Part shown: piece after piece, positions 6,943-14,339 of the stretch | How the letters are laid out: each line of letters starts with the position of its first letter | Position numbering within the stretch: position 1 is the stretch's first letter | NCBI GenBank assembly: GCA_003164955.1 | Contig: PLRW01000141.1 | Coordinates: 1-44,618, forward strand | Length of the DNA: 44,618 nt | Source of the DNA: Actinomycetota bacterium | Lineage (GTDB): Bacteria > Actinomycetota > Actinomycetes > Streptosporangiales > Streptosporangiaceae | Direction of reading: 5' to 3' | Position numbers and translations under genes: made by a program | Notes under the pieces: model-generated | Databases searched by the model: none | Told to the model about the DNA's origin: nothing | Seen by the model: the letters and a program-made list of their open reading frames with translations, nothing else

Positions 6943-7887
6943 CTAGACCAGCCCCTTCAGGACCCGGGCGGGCCGGAAGTCGCCCTTGACCGCCGCGACC
7001 ATGTCCAGTGCCTGCCGGGTCTGCTCCACGTGGTGCGCACGGAACACCCTGGCTCCCAGCCACGCCGCGACCGAGGTGACAGCCAGCGTGCCGGCTAGCC
7101 GGTCGTCCACTCCTGCGCCCAGCGTCTCGCCGACGAAATCCTTGTTCGACACGGACACCAGCACAGGCCAGCCGGTGGCGGTCATGTCGGCCAGACGCCG
7201 CGAGATCTCCAGCGAATGCCAGGTGTTCTTGCCGAAGTCATGCGCCGGGTCGATGAGAATCCGGGACGGGTCGACCCCTGCCTGCACCGCGCGCTGCGCC
7301 AGGGTCAGGGTCCGGTCCAGCACGTCGGCCATGACGTCGGCGTATGCCCTGCGGAACACGCGGGTCCGCGGGTGCTGACCGCCCGTGTGTGAGCACACCA
7401 GGCCGACGCCACATTCGGCCGCGACTTCGGCCAGCTTCGGATCCCAGCCGCTCCAGGTGTCGTTGAGCAGGTCAGCGCCGGCCGCGCAGGCGGCCCGGCC
7501 GACCTCGTGCCGCCACGTGTCGACGCTGATCACCAGGTCGGGGTAGGCCTCGCGCACCGCCTCGACGAATGGGATCGTCCGGTCGCTCTCCTCGTCCACG
7601 GTCACCTCGGTACCGGGCTTAGCGGGCACTCCGCCGATATCGACGATGTCCGCACCCTCGGCGACCACGGTGTGCACTCGCTCCATGGCGGCCGTCTCGT
7701 GCCACGTGATGCCGGGCCGGTAGAACGAGTCAGGTGTCCGGTTGATGATCGCCATGACCAGCAACCGGCCCGCCGGGAACTCCTGACGGCCAAGCCGCAG
7801 AATCCCGGGCTCGCGCTGTGCACCGGGCGGACCCAGCGGACCTAGCGAATCCAGCGGACCCGGACCACAGGTCGCGCGATCATCCAT
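6943..7887 (-). CDS. folP2: Dihydropteroate synthase paralogue, FolP2 type
   Basis: The 314-residue TIM-barrel protein has the pterin-binding signature VMAIINRTPDSFY (44-56), ISVDTWR in the middle, LINDTW-like LLNDTWSGWDP, and IDPAHDFGKNTWHSLE. The NRTPDSFY variant and the DFGKNT block are those of the mycobacterial FolP2 group rather than FolP1. The M. tuberculosis FolP2 is reported to lack ordinary dihydropteroate synthase activity, so the true reaction is open. I chose ATG 7887, preceded by a purine-rich AAGGGA. A longer frame to 8016 would run through tandem repeats. The FolP2 partner gene for glucosyl-3-phosphoglycerate synthase, often adjacent elsewhere, is not here. Confidence 0.85.
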   Translation of the reverse strand: MDDRATCGPGPLDSLGPLGPPGAQREPGILRLGRQEFPAGRLLVMAIINRTPDSFYRPGITWHETAAMERVHTVVAEGADIVDIGGVPAKPGTEVTVDEESDRTIPFVEAVREAYPDLVISVDTWRHEVGRAACAAGADLLNDTWSGWDPKLAEVAAECGVGLVCSHTGGQHPRTRVFRRAYADVMADVLDRTLTLAQRAVQAGVDPSRILIDPAHDFGKNTWHSLEISRRLADMTATGWPVLVSVSNKDFVGETLGAGVDDRLAGTLAVTSVAAWLGARVFRAHHVEQTRQALDMVAAVKGDFRPARVLKGLV

Positions 7888-7924
7888 ACCCAGCGTCCCT
7901 TCCCCCTCGACTCTATCCATGCCC

Positions 7925-7990
7925 CTGCGGCACACTGCACCCGTCCCGCGGCGCACTGGCACCGCCCCCGCGGCGCACTGCACCCGTCCC
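7925..7990. repeat. 22-bp tandem repeat, three copies, upstream of folP2
   Basis: Units at 7925-7946, 7947-7968 and 7969-7990 share the core gcggcgcactgcacccg. They lie in the 190-base gap between the SDR stop and the folP2 start, within the untranslated leader of folP2. Confidence 0.85.
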
Positions 7991-8077
7991 GCGGCGGTCC
8001 TGAGGGACGCAGCCACCGTGGCCGGGGAGAGCCGGAACCCGGGCAGGGATCAGCCGGAACCCCTTCGGCCGGAAGGC

Positions 8078-8770
8078 CTAAGGCGTGCCGTACACGGGAA
8101 TGTGCGCTCCGTAAATTGCGTCGGAGTTGTCCTCGCACAGGAAACGGACAACCCGCGCGATGCGCGCCGGCGTGACCCACGTCGAGTAGTCGGCGCCGGG
8201 CTGCGCGGCCCGGTTGCCGGGCGTGTCGATCACGTTGGGCACGACGGTGTTGACCCGGATGTTGTCCTTCGCGTATTCCACGGCCAGCGTGTCGGCGAGC
8301 GCGAGGACCGCCGCCTTTCCGGTCACGTAGCCCGCCGCCCCGGGGAACGGGTGGGTGGCGGCCCGGCTGGACACGCACACCACCGTTCCCCCGCCGCCGG
8401 AGATCAGTTCCGGCAGGGCCGCCTGGGTGGTGAGGTACAGCGGGCGCAGGTTAAGCCGGATCTGCTGCTCGAACTCCTCGATCGGCGTTTCGTGCACCCG
8501 GCCGCCCACCGCGAACCCGCCCACCAGGTTGACCACGGCGCGCAGCGGGGCCCGGGGCGACCCGGCGGCCAGCGAGGCCACCTCCTGAGCCGAATCCGGA
8601 TCAAAAAGGTCGGCCTGCACGGTGACCAGGTGCGGAAGGTCCGGCAGTCGCTTCAATTCGCTTTCCTCGATCCAGGGCACCACGACCCGCCAGCCTGCCG
8701 CGATGAACTCCCCAACCACCGCGGTTCCCAGGCCGCCGGAGCCGCCCGTGATAATCGCCGTCGCGTCCAT
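8078..8770 (-). CDS. Short-chain dehydrogenase/reductase
   Basis: This 230-residue classical SDR has the cofactor loop TGGSGGLG (8-15), catalytic Ser135, and YxxxK as Tyr148-Val-Thr-Gly-Lys152. The usual NNAG motif is replaced by NLVGG (81-85), and no basic residue selecting NADP is obvious after the first beta strand. The substrate is unknown. The ATG lies only three bases after the stop of the acyl-CoA dehydrogenase gene, so the two are almost certainly cotranscribed and may act on the same acyl or carbonyl substrate. Confidence 0.9.
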   Translation of the reverse strand: MDATAIITGGSGGLGTAVVGEFIAAGWRVVVPWIEESELKRLPDLPHLVTVQADLFDPDSAQEVASLAAGSPRAPLRAVVNLVGGFAVGGRVHETPIEEFEQQIRLNLRPLYLTTQAALPELISGGGGTVVCVSSRAATHPFPGAAGYVTGKAAVLALADTLAVEYAKDNIRVNTVVPNVIDTPGNRAAQPGADYSTWVTPARIARVVRFLCEDNSDAIYGAHIPVYGTP

Positions 8771-8773
8771 GAA

Positions 8774-9970
8774 TCACCCTTCGTTCTGGAGAGTGCCGCT
8801 GTTCCGGAGAGTGCCGTCGTTCTGGAGGGTGCGGCGCAGAGCCCGAGCGATGACCATCCGCTGGATCTGGTTCGTGCCCTCGAAAATCTGCGGTACCTTC
8901 GCTTCCCGCATGTACCGCTCCACAGGGAAGTCACGGGTATAGCCCGCACCGCCGAGCACCTGCACCGCGTCCGTGGTCACGCGCATCGCCATATCGGTCG
9001 CCACCAGTTTCGCGATCGACGCCTGACGGTGGAACGGCAGCCCCCGGTCGCGGCGCCGCGCCGCCTCCAGGTAGGTCGCGCGGGCCGACTCCACCCCGGC
9101 CGCCATGTCAGCCAGCAGGAACTCCAGGCCCTGGAACTCGATGATGGGACGGCCGAACTGGCTGCGCCCGGCGGCATAGGCCAGCGACTCGTCCAGCGCC
9201 GCCTGGGCCAGGCCGACCGCGCACGCGGCGATGCCGAGCCGCCCGGAATCCAGGGCCTCCAGCGCGATCTTCAGGCCCTGGCCCTCCGCGCCGAGCCGCC
9301 GTCCGGCCGGGACCCGGGCCCCGTCAAAGATCAGCTGCGCGGTCGGCGAGCCGGTCAGGCCCATCTTGCGCTCCGGCGCGCCGAAGGCCAGACCCGGCGT
9401 GCTCGCGTCGATCAGCAGGCAACTGACCCCGCGCCGGCCGTCGTCGCTGGTGCGCACCATCGCTGTGTAGAAGTCGGCCTGCCCGGCGTGCGTGATCCAC
9501 GCCTTGGTTCCGCTCAGGAGATAGTCCGCACCGTCCGGCACGGCGCGGGCGGACAGCGCCGCCGCGTCCGAGCCCGCCTGCGGCTCCGACAGCGCGTACG
9601 CGCCGAGCAGGTCACCGGCCAGCATCGCGGGCAGCCATTCGTCGCGCTGTTCGTCGCGGCCGAACCGGGCCAGCGGATAGCACGACATCGTGTGCACGGA
9701 CAGCCCGACCCCGACCGTCATCCAGGCCGCGGCCAGTTCCTCGAGTACCTGGAGGTAGACCTCGTAGCTAACGTCGCCGCCACCCCAGCGTTCCGGGTAC
9801 GGCAGGCCCAGCAGCCCGCTCTTGCCCAGGAGGCGGAACTTCTCGCGCGGGAACCGGTCCTCAGCCTCGTACTGGCTCGCGATGGGCTTCAGCTCGGACC
9901 TGGCGAGACCGTGCGCCAGGGCCACCAGTTCCTCGGCCTCGGCGCTGGGCAGCATGCGTTCGACCAGCAT
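8774..9970 (-). CDS. Acyl-CoA dehydrogenase
   Basis: This 398-residue FAD enzyme has the family's usual length and motifs: YALSEPQAGSDAAAL in the middle domain, the ITHAGQADF segment, GGAGYTRDFPVERYMR, and the C-terminal IFEGTNQIQR in which Glu364 is the expected catalytic base. It catalyses alpha,beta-dehydrogenation of acyl-CoA with ETF as acceptor. The C-terminus is odd. After ARALRR it carries three hexapeptide repeats T-L-(Q/R)-N-(D/S/E)-G, encoded by an 18-bp tandem triplication, where homologues simply stop. It is followed at three bases by the SDR gene. The chain-length preference is not evident. Confidence 0.93.
   Translation of the reverse strand: MLVERMLPSAEAEELVALAHGLARSELKPIASQYEAEDRFPREKFRLLGKSGLLGLPYPERWGGGDVSYEVYLQVLEELAAAWMTVGVGLSVHTMSCYPLARFGRDEQRDEWLPAMLAGDLLGAYALSEPQAGSDAAALSARAVPDGADYLLSGTKAWITHAGQADFYTAMVRTSDDGRRGVSCLLIDASTPGLAFGAPERKMGLTGSPTAQLIFDGARVPAGRRLGAEGQGLKIALEALDSGRLGIAACAVGLAQAALDESLAYAAGRSQFGRPIIEFQGLEFLLADMAAGVESARATYLEAARRRDRGLPFHRQASIAKLVATDMAMRVTTDAVQVLGGAGYTRDFPVERYMREAKVPQIFEGTNQIQRMVIARALRRTLQNDGTLRNSGTLQNEG
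8783..8836. repeat. 18-bp tandem triplication at the acyl-CoA dehydrogenase 3' end
   Basis: The units gttctggagagtgccgct (8783-8800), gttccggagagtgccgtc and gttctggagggtgcggcg are in frame and encode the repeated hexapeptide tail just before the stop codon. Confidence 0.9.
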
Positions 9971-9993
9971 AAGGCCAGCCTAACGACGCTGCT

Positions 9994-11649
9994 CTAGGCC
10001 TCACTAGGCTGTCCCAGGACTGCCCTCACCCTGCCCAGGACCTCTTCGGTTCCCAGCACCCCGGCCACGGCGGCGAGGTCGGGGCTGCGTGTCGTCCCGG
10101 TCAGCAGGACCCGTATGACCTGCGACGCGTCCCGGATCGAGCCCCGGTAACTCCCCGGATCCTGCTTGTAGGCCTTCTGGTTGGGCGCGAAGCCCAGCCG
10201 CGCGGCCAGGTCGCGGATCTGGCCGAACCATTCCGTGTCAGCCGACGGCGGCTGATACCGGCTGCCGAACTCCTCGGCAACCGGGCGAACTGTCCCAGCG
10301 TCCAGCCCGCCGAACCGGGGATCGGCCGCGTCGGTCACCGGCTCGAAGATCTGCGGGAAGAAGTACCCGTACACGGCGCGGAAATCGGCCCACCGGCGCA
10401 GGTCCTTGCGCGGGTTGGGCACGCCCTCGCGCTCGATGGCCAGCGCCCCCAGCGCCAGGTCCGGCTCGGCGGCCAGGACCTCGGCCAGCGGCGGGTCGTA
10501 GGCCTGCGCCCAGGTGATGACCTGGGCCAGGATGACCGGAGCGGGCAGCGTCGCGATGTGGTCGGCACTGATGTCATCGAGCTTGACCAGGTCGACCAGC
10601 GGCCCGGCCGTGCCGAAATCATCCAGGCTGATCGGGGTGGCCAGCGCCTCGGGCAGCGGCATCTCGGCCAGCTTCCCGTTGGCCAGGCCGCGCAGGTAAT
10701 ACTGCACCGCCTCGGCCGGATAGCCCTGCTCGATGAAGAAGCCGACGCTGGCTTCCGGGTCCTTCCGCTTGGACAGCTTGCGGCGGCTGCCGCCATCCTG
10801 CTTCATCAGCGGCGCGACGTGCGCGTACCGGACCCGGGAGAAGCCGAGCGCGTCGAACAACTGCAGGTGCAGCGGCACCGAGGACAGCCACTCGTCACTG
10901 CGGACCACCAGGCTGACGCGCATGAGGTGGTCGTCGACCGCGTGCGCGAAATGGTACGTCGGCAGGCGCAGCGGCTGGTCACTGCTCTTCAGGATGACGG
11001 CGTCGTTGCGGTTGTCGTCGGCGGACAGCTCACCGCGGATCGCGTCGGTGAAGCCGACCCGGGCCGCGGTGCCCGGCGCGCGGAACCGGACCACGTACGG
11101 GTCACCGGCGGCGAGCCGTTCCCGGACCTGCTCCTCCGGGGCGTCCCGCCAGATCGCCCACGGCCCGTAGTAGCCGGGCAGCGCGCCGGCCGCGCGCTGC
11201 CGGGCGCTGATGTCCTCGAGTTCCGCCTTGGTCGCGAAGCACAGGTAGGCCTTTCCCCGGCGGAGCAGTTCCCGCACGTAGGTCAGGTAGATCTCCTGGC
11301 GGCTGGACTGGACGTACGGGCCGTAGCGCCCGTTCAGGTCGTCCTCCTGCGGGCTGATCGAGAAGTAGGTCAGCGCGTCCGCGAACTGGTCGACGGCGCC
11401 CTCGGTGACCCGGGCCTGGTCGGTGTCCTCGATCCGCAGCAGGTAGGTACCGCCCGAATGCTGCGCGATGTCCGCGTCGATGATCGCCACGTACACCCCG
11501 CCGATGTGCAGGTAACCCGTGGGGCTGGGCGAGAACCGGGTGACTTCGGCTCCGGGGGGCAATTCGCGCGGCGGGTACCGCCGCTCCCATTCATCCGGGC
11601 CGGGCAGGCCCGCTGGGAACAGAGAATCAATCAGGGAATTGCTGAGCAT
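9994..11649 (-). CDS. gltX: Glutamyl-tRNA synthetase, divergent second type
   Basis: This 551-residue class I synthetase has the HIGH-type motif SPSPTGYLHIGG (40-51), RIEDTDQ, and the KMSKS-type KLSKRK (291-296) in a context of SRRKLSKRKDPEASVGFF. The N-terminal extension ahead of the catalytic fold (about 35 residues, ending YPPRELPPGAEVTRFSPSPT) and the overall length are unlike the roughly 490-residue actinobacterial GltX, which opens with VRVRFxPSPTG. It resembles the GluRS form I associate with Clostridia. It should charge tRNA-Glu, but a paralogue may have narrowed or altered tRNA specificity. It has its own leader and no tRNA gene or antibiotic genes beside it. Confidence 0.88.
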   Translation of the reverse strand: MLSNSLIDSLFPAGLPGPDEWERRYPPRELPPGAEVTRFSPSPTGYLHIGGVYVAIIDADIAQHSGGTYLLRIEDTDQARVTEGAVDQFADALTYFSISPQEDDLNGRYGPYVQSSRQEIYLTYVRELLRRGKAYLCFATKAELEDISARQRAAGALPGYYGPWAIWRDAPEEQVRERLAAGDPYVVRFRAPGTAARVGFTDAIRGELSADDNRNDAVILKSSDQPLRLPTYHFAHAVDDHLMRVSLVVRSDEWLSSVPLHLQLFDALGFSRVRYAHVAPLMKQDGGSRRKLSKRKDPEASVGFFIEQGYPAEAVQYYLRGLANGKLAEMPLPEALATPISLDDFGTAGPLVDLVKLDDISADHIATLPAPVILAQVITWAQAYDPPLAEVLAAEPDLALGALAIEREGVPNPRKDLRRWADFRAVYGYFFPQIFEPVTDAADPRFGGLDAGTVRPVAEEFGSRYQPPSADTEWFGQIRDLAARLGFAPNQKAYKQDPGSYRGSIRDASQVIRVLLTGTTRSPDLAAVAGVLGTEEVLGRVRAVLGQPSEA

Positions 11650-11944
11650 CGGCAGGCAGCTCCATCAAGAACGGACGACAGGTCAGCCTATCGTGCTGCC
11701 CGCGGGGGCCCGCCCGGCCGAGCTGCCGCGGGGGCCGCCCGGCCGGGACACCGTCCTTCCCGGGGCGGACGGCTTTCCGCGGACCCTCCCCCGGCCCGGG
11801 TACGCCCATCCCGGGGCGGACGGCTCCTCGTACGTCCGTTTCGTGAGTTCCATTTCTCCGTAACGGACCTGGGTGTCCCCGGCTAGTCCGTCAGGAGCCA
11901 TCCCGGCAGGCACTGGATCAGCGCCTCCACCAGCTGCTTAATAA
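11650..11944. other. Gene-free GC-rich spacer with direct repeats
   Basis: I see no credible gene here. The stretch holds a 17-bp direct repeat tcccggggcggacggct at 11758-11774 and 11809-11825, and two imperfect copies of cgcgggggcccgcccggccg near 11701-11745. It is the leader of the synthetase gene on one side and the approach to the TetR remnant on the other. Confidence 0.6.
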
Positions 11945-11958
11945 ACTGAGTACTCAGT
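11945..11958. promoter_or_regulatory. Perfect 14-bp palindrome, probable TetR operator
   Basis: ACTGAGTACTCAGT is a perfect palindrome, AT-rich against the GC-rich surroundings, and lies about 65 bases upstream of the first ATG of the TetR remnant. Its size and symmetry fit TetR/AcrR operators. The gene it presumably served has lost its DNA-binding domain. Confidence 0.6.
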
Positions 11959-11979
11959 CAAGGCGGCGGAGGGGCCGCC

Positions 11980-12450
11980 CGGTGCCGGAGCAGAAACTTC
12001 AAGACGAAGATGGATCTCCTGCTGGCCGTCATCCGGGACGACCGGGTGACGGCCCTGGACGATCTGCTGCCCCCGCTGGACCCCGGCACGGATCTGCGCG
12101 ACGCCGTGGGCCGCCTGTGGCGCCGGCTGTCTTCGGTGCTGGGTGAGCCGTCCACGGCCCGGAAGATCATGATCCAGGAACTCGATTCGCACCCCGAGAT
12201 CCGCCGGCGCGCCCTGGAACTGCACGACCGGATCGTGGCGAGCGTCAGCGCGTATCTAGCCCAGGCCAGCCAGGCGGGGAGCGCTTCCCCAGGGCACCGG
12301 GCTCAGCCGGGCCCCGAACATGTGGCCGCCGCGCGGCTGCTGACGATCACGGCCGGGATGGCGCCGCTGCTCGGCGAGCCCAGCCTGAACCTGGTTCCCC
12401 CGGACGCCCTGGCCGTCCTGATCAGCGACGGCCTCCGCCCCCGGACCTGA
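11980..12450 (+). pseudogene. TetR-family regulator lacking its DNA-binding domain
   Basis: From ATG 12010 the reading frame gives 146 residues, MDLLLAVIRDDRVTALDDLL and onward, matching the ligand-binding helices that follow the HTH in TetR proteins. In the same frame just upstream is RNFKTK, which is the end of the HTH (the YxxFKTKxDLL junction), but the frame then meets a TGA at 11947. Only about 20 bases separate the palindrome from the readable remnant, too few for a 45-residue HTH. A deletion has therefore removed the DNA-binding half. The remaining C-terminal part could still be translated. The stop lies inside a 29-bp tandem duplication. Confidence 0.65.
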
Positions 12451-12475
12451 TCAGTGACGGCCTCCGCCCCGGGAC
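12418..12475. repeat. 29-bp tandem duplication across the TetR-remnant stop
   Basis: Copies at 12418-12446 and 12447-12475 (ctgatcagcgacggcctccg...) differ at about two positions. A partial third copy (ctgatcagcgg) follows. The stop TGA at 12448-12450 lies at the start of the second copy. Confidence 0.9.
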
Positions 12476-12616
12476 CTGATCAGCGGGGCCACCGGCTCCC
12501 CAGCCGGCTACTGACGAACCCCTGGTCACGGTGGTGACTTTTGACTCTGTCACGAGCATAAGGCGGGTCGTAGCGTTTTTGCGGAGGCCGGGAGTGCCTC
12601 CAGTAGGAGCGTGAGT

Positions 12617-13426
12617 GTGATGAAGGCAGTAGCGGAACTCCTTGATCTTTCCGGTCAGAGCGCGATCGTCACCGGCGGCGCCGCCGGTATCGGGCTGGGG
12701 ATTTCCCAGCGGCTGGCCGAGGCGGGCGCGAGCGTGCTCATCGCCGACATCGACGGCGAGGGGGCCCGCGTGGCCGCCAAGGAGCTGTCCGGCGCGGGGT
12801 ACCGGGCCGAGGGCATGGCCGCGAACGTCGCCGATGAGTTCGACGTCAGCGACGTGATCGATGAGGCCGTGCAGCTGTTCGGCCGGCTCGACATCGTGGT
12901 CAACAACGCGGGCATCTACCCGAACATCCCCCTTGCCCGGCTCGAGCCCGACTCCTTCGACCGTGTGGTGGCCGTCAACCTGCGCGGGGTGTACCTGTTC
13001 ACCAAGTTCGCCTCCGAGCTGATGAAGACGCAGGGCCACGGCGGCCGGATCATCAACGTGACGTCGATCGACGCGCTGCACCCGTCGATGATCGGCCTGG
13101 CCGCCTACGACGCGACCAAGCATGGTGTGTGGGGCTTCACCAAGAACACCGCCGCCGAACTGGCGCCGTACGGCATCCTGGTCAACGCGGTCGCCCCCGG
13201 CGGGATCACGACCCCGGGCACCCAGGGAATGATCGACGAAGGGGCCGGCGAACCCGGCGAGGACGACGCGCAGGCGCTGCAGGCGGCGTTCACCGCGAAG
13301 ATCCCGATGCGGCGGATGGGCGAGCCGGATGAGATCGGCAAGGTCGTCCTGTTCCTCGCCTCCGACATGGCGTCGTACATGAGCGGCAGCCAGGTCGTCG
13401 TCGACGGCGGTGCCCTGCTCGGCTGA
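12617..13426 (+). CDS. Short-chain dehydrogenase/reductase (3-oxoacyl-ACP reductase-like)
   Basis: This classical SDR of 269 residues has TGGAAGIG for cofactor binding, NNAG in DIVVNNAGIYPN, a catalytic Ser before IDALHP, and YDATK (Tyr about 164, Lys about 168), ending with the usual SGSQVVVDGGALLG. An acidic residue after the second strand (LIADIDG) suggests NAD preference. I favour GTG 12617 because AGGAG lies seven bases upstream. GTG 12611 would be one base from that site, and ATG 12620 is also possible. It is a stand-alone transcription unit beside the TetR remnant, which may once have controlled it. The substrate is unknown. Confidence 0.88.
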   Translation: MMKAVAELLDLSGQSAIVTGGAAGIGLGISQRLAEAGASVLIADIDGEGARVAAKELSGAGYRAEGMAANVADEFDVSDVIDEAVQLFGRLDIVVNNAGIYPNIPLARLEPDSFDRVVAVNLRGVYLFTKFASELMKTQGHGGRIINVTSIDALHPSMIGLAAYDATKHGVWGFTKNTAAELAPYGILVNAVAPGGITTPGTQGMIDEGAGEPGEDDAQALQAAFTAKIPMRRMGEPDEIGKVVLFLASDMASYMSGSQVVVDGGALLG

Positions 13427-13613
13427 TAGGGCAGGCTCCTGGCCGGGACGGTGCGGGCTTCCTGGATGCCGCTCGGGCGAAGTCGGGCGAAAACAGTGCG
13501 AAATCGGCCTGTCGGTCATTGTGCGGCTGCCCCGGACCGGGCAAGGTGACCTCAGGACACGCCGCGACAGCACTGACGCTGCGCCCCCGCCCCCATACAG
13601 GAAGCAGAGCACG

Positions 13614-14321
13614 ATGGATGCCGTCACGTTCTCGCGCCGGATTGCCAAAATGGAGTACAGAGTGGTCCGGCGGCCGTTCGCCCTCTTCGACGATCGGCTG
13701 CTGGCCCGCTACTGGAACGAGGACGCGGTCGTCCGGTCCGGGTTCGGGCGGCTTCTCGGGTCGATGGACCGGTTCGCCGGCTGGCTGCTCGCCGACGACG
13801 CGATCTCCCGGCGGGGCCGGGACCTGCTGAAGCGGACCGGGCCGGGCACGGACGTCTGGGAGCACGCCGCCCACGAGGAGGCCGCGCCGGAACAAGCCGC
13901 GCCGGCGGAGACTTCCCGGGAGGAGACTTCCCAGGAGCTGGTCCCGTCCGGGCTGGCTGCGGACGAACCGATCACCCAGCCGATACCGGCGGTGCTCAGC
14001 ACGCCCAATGCGCCCGCGGCGCCGCGTACCGTCGATGTCACCTTCACCCTCCCGGGCGAGGTCGGGGCGGGCGACGTGGCGCTGTGCGGAGACTTCAACG
14101 ACTGGTCGGCGGGCAGCATCGTGCTCCAGCGCGGCAGTGACGGCGCCTGGCAGGTCACCCTCCCGCTCGAGCCGGGCCAGAGCTACCGCTACCGGTACCT
14201 GCTGGACGGCGAGCGCTGGGAGAACGCCTGGCAGGCTGACTGGTACGAGCCCAACCCCTTCGGCAGTGACAACTCTGTCGTCGCCGTGCACTCGCCGGAG
14301 ACCCTCGGGCTGGCGGCCTAG
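13614..14321 (+). CDS. Isoamylase early-set (AMPK-type CBM48) domain protein
   Basis: The 235-residue protein starts at ATG 13614 after an AGGAAG site. Residues 1-75 are a helical region rich in Arg and Trp. Residues 80-135 are a low-complexity Glu/Ala/Pro linker. Residues 138-230 form a beta-sandwich with VALCGDFNDWS, YRYRYLLDGERWENAW and DWYEPNPFGSDNS, the glycogen-binding pattern of AMPK/isoamylase early-set domains. No catalytic domain is attached. It may recognise glycogen or act as a scaffold. It is convergent with the flippase-like gene, with 18 bases between stops. Confidence 0.82.
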   Translation: MDAVTFSRRIAKMEYRVVRRPFALFDDRLLARYWNEDAVVRSGFGRLLGSMDRFAGWLLADDAISRRGRDLLKRTGPGTDVWEHAAHEEAAPEQAAPAETSREETSQELVPSGLAADEPITQPIPAVLSTPNAPAAPRTVDVTFTLPGEVGAGDVALCGDFNDWSAGSIVLQRGSDGAWQVTLPLEPGQSYRYRYLLDGERWENAWQADWYEPNPFGSDNSVVAVHSPETLGLAA

Positions 14322-14339
14322 CTCCCCGGCTAAGGACTA

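Noticed and set aside
7919..9997. A 692-codon open frame on the plus strand
   Set aside because: It lies opposite the folP2, SDR and acyl-CoA dehydrogenase genes and is rich in Arg/Gly/His with no domain; it is an antisense artefact of high GC.
10558..11886. A 442-codon plus-strand frame opposite the glutamyl-tRNA synthetase
   Set aside because: Antisense of a clear synthetase; composition is Val/Arg/Gly/Gln-biased without a family.
12422..13648. A 408-codon minus-strand frame opposite the SDR
   Set aside because: Mirror of the SDR codons; no motif, and it spans an intergenic region.
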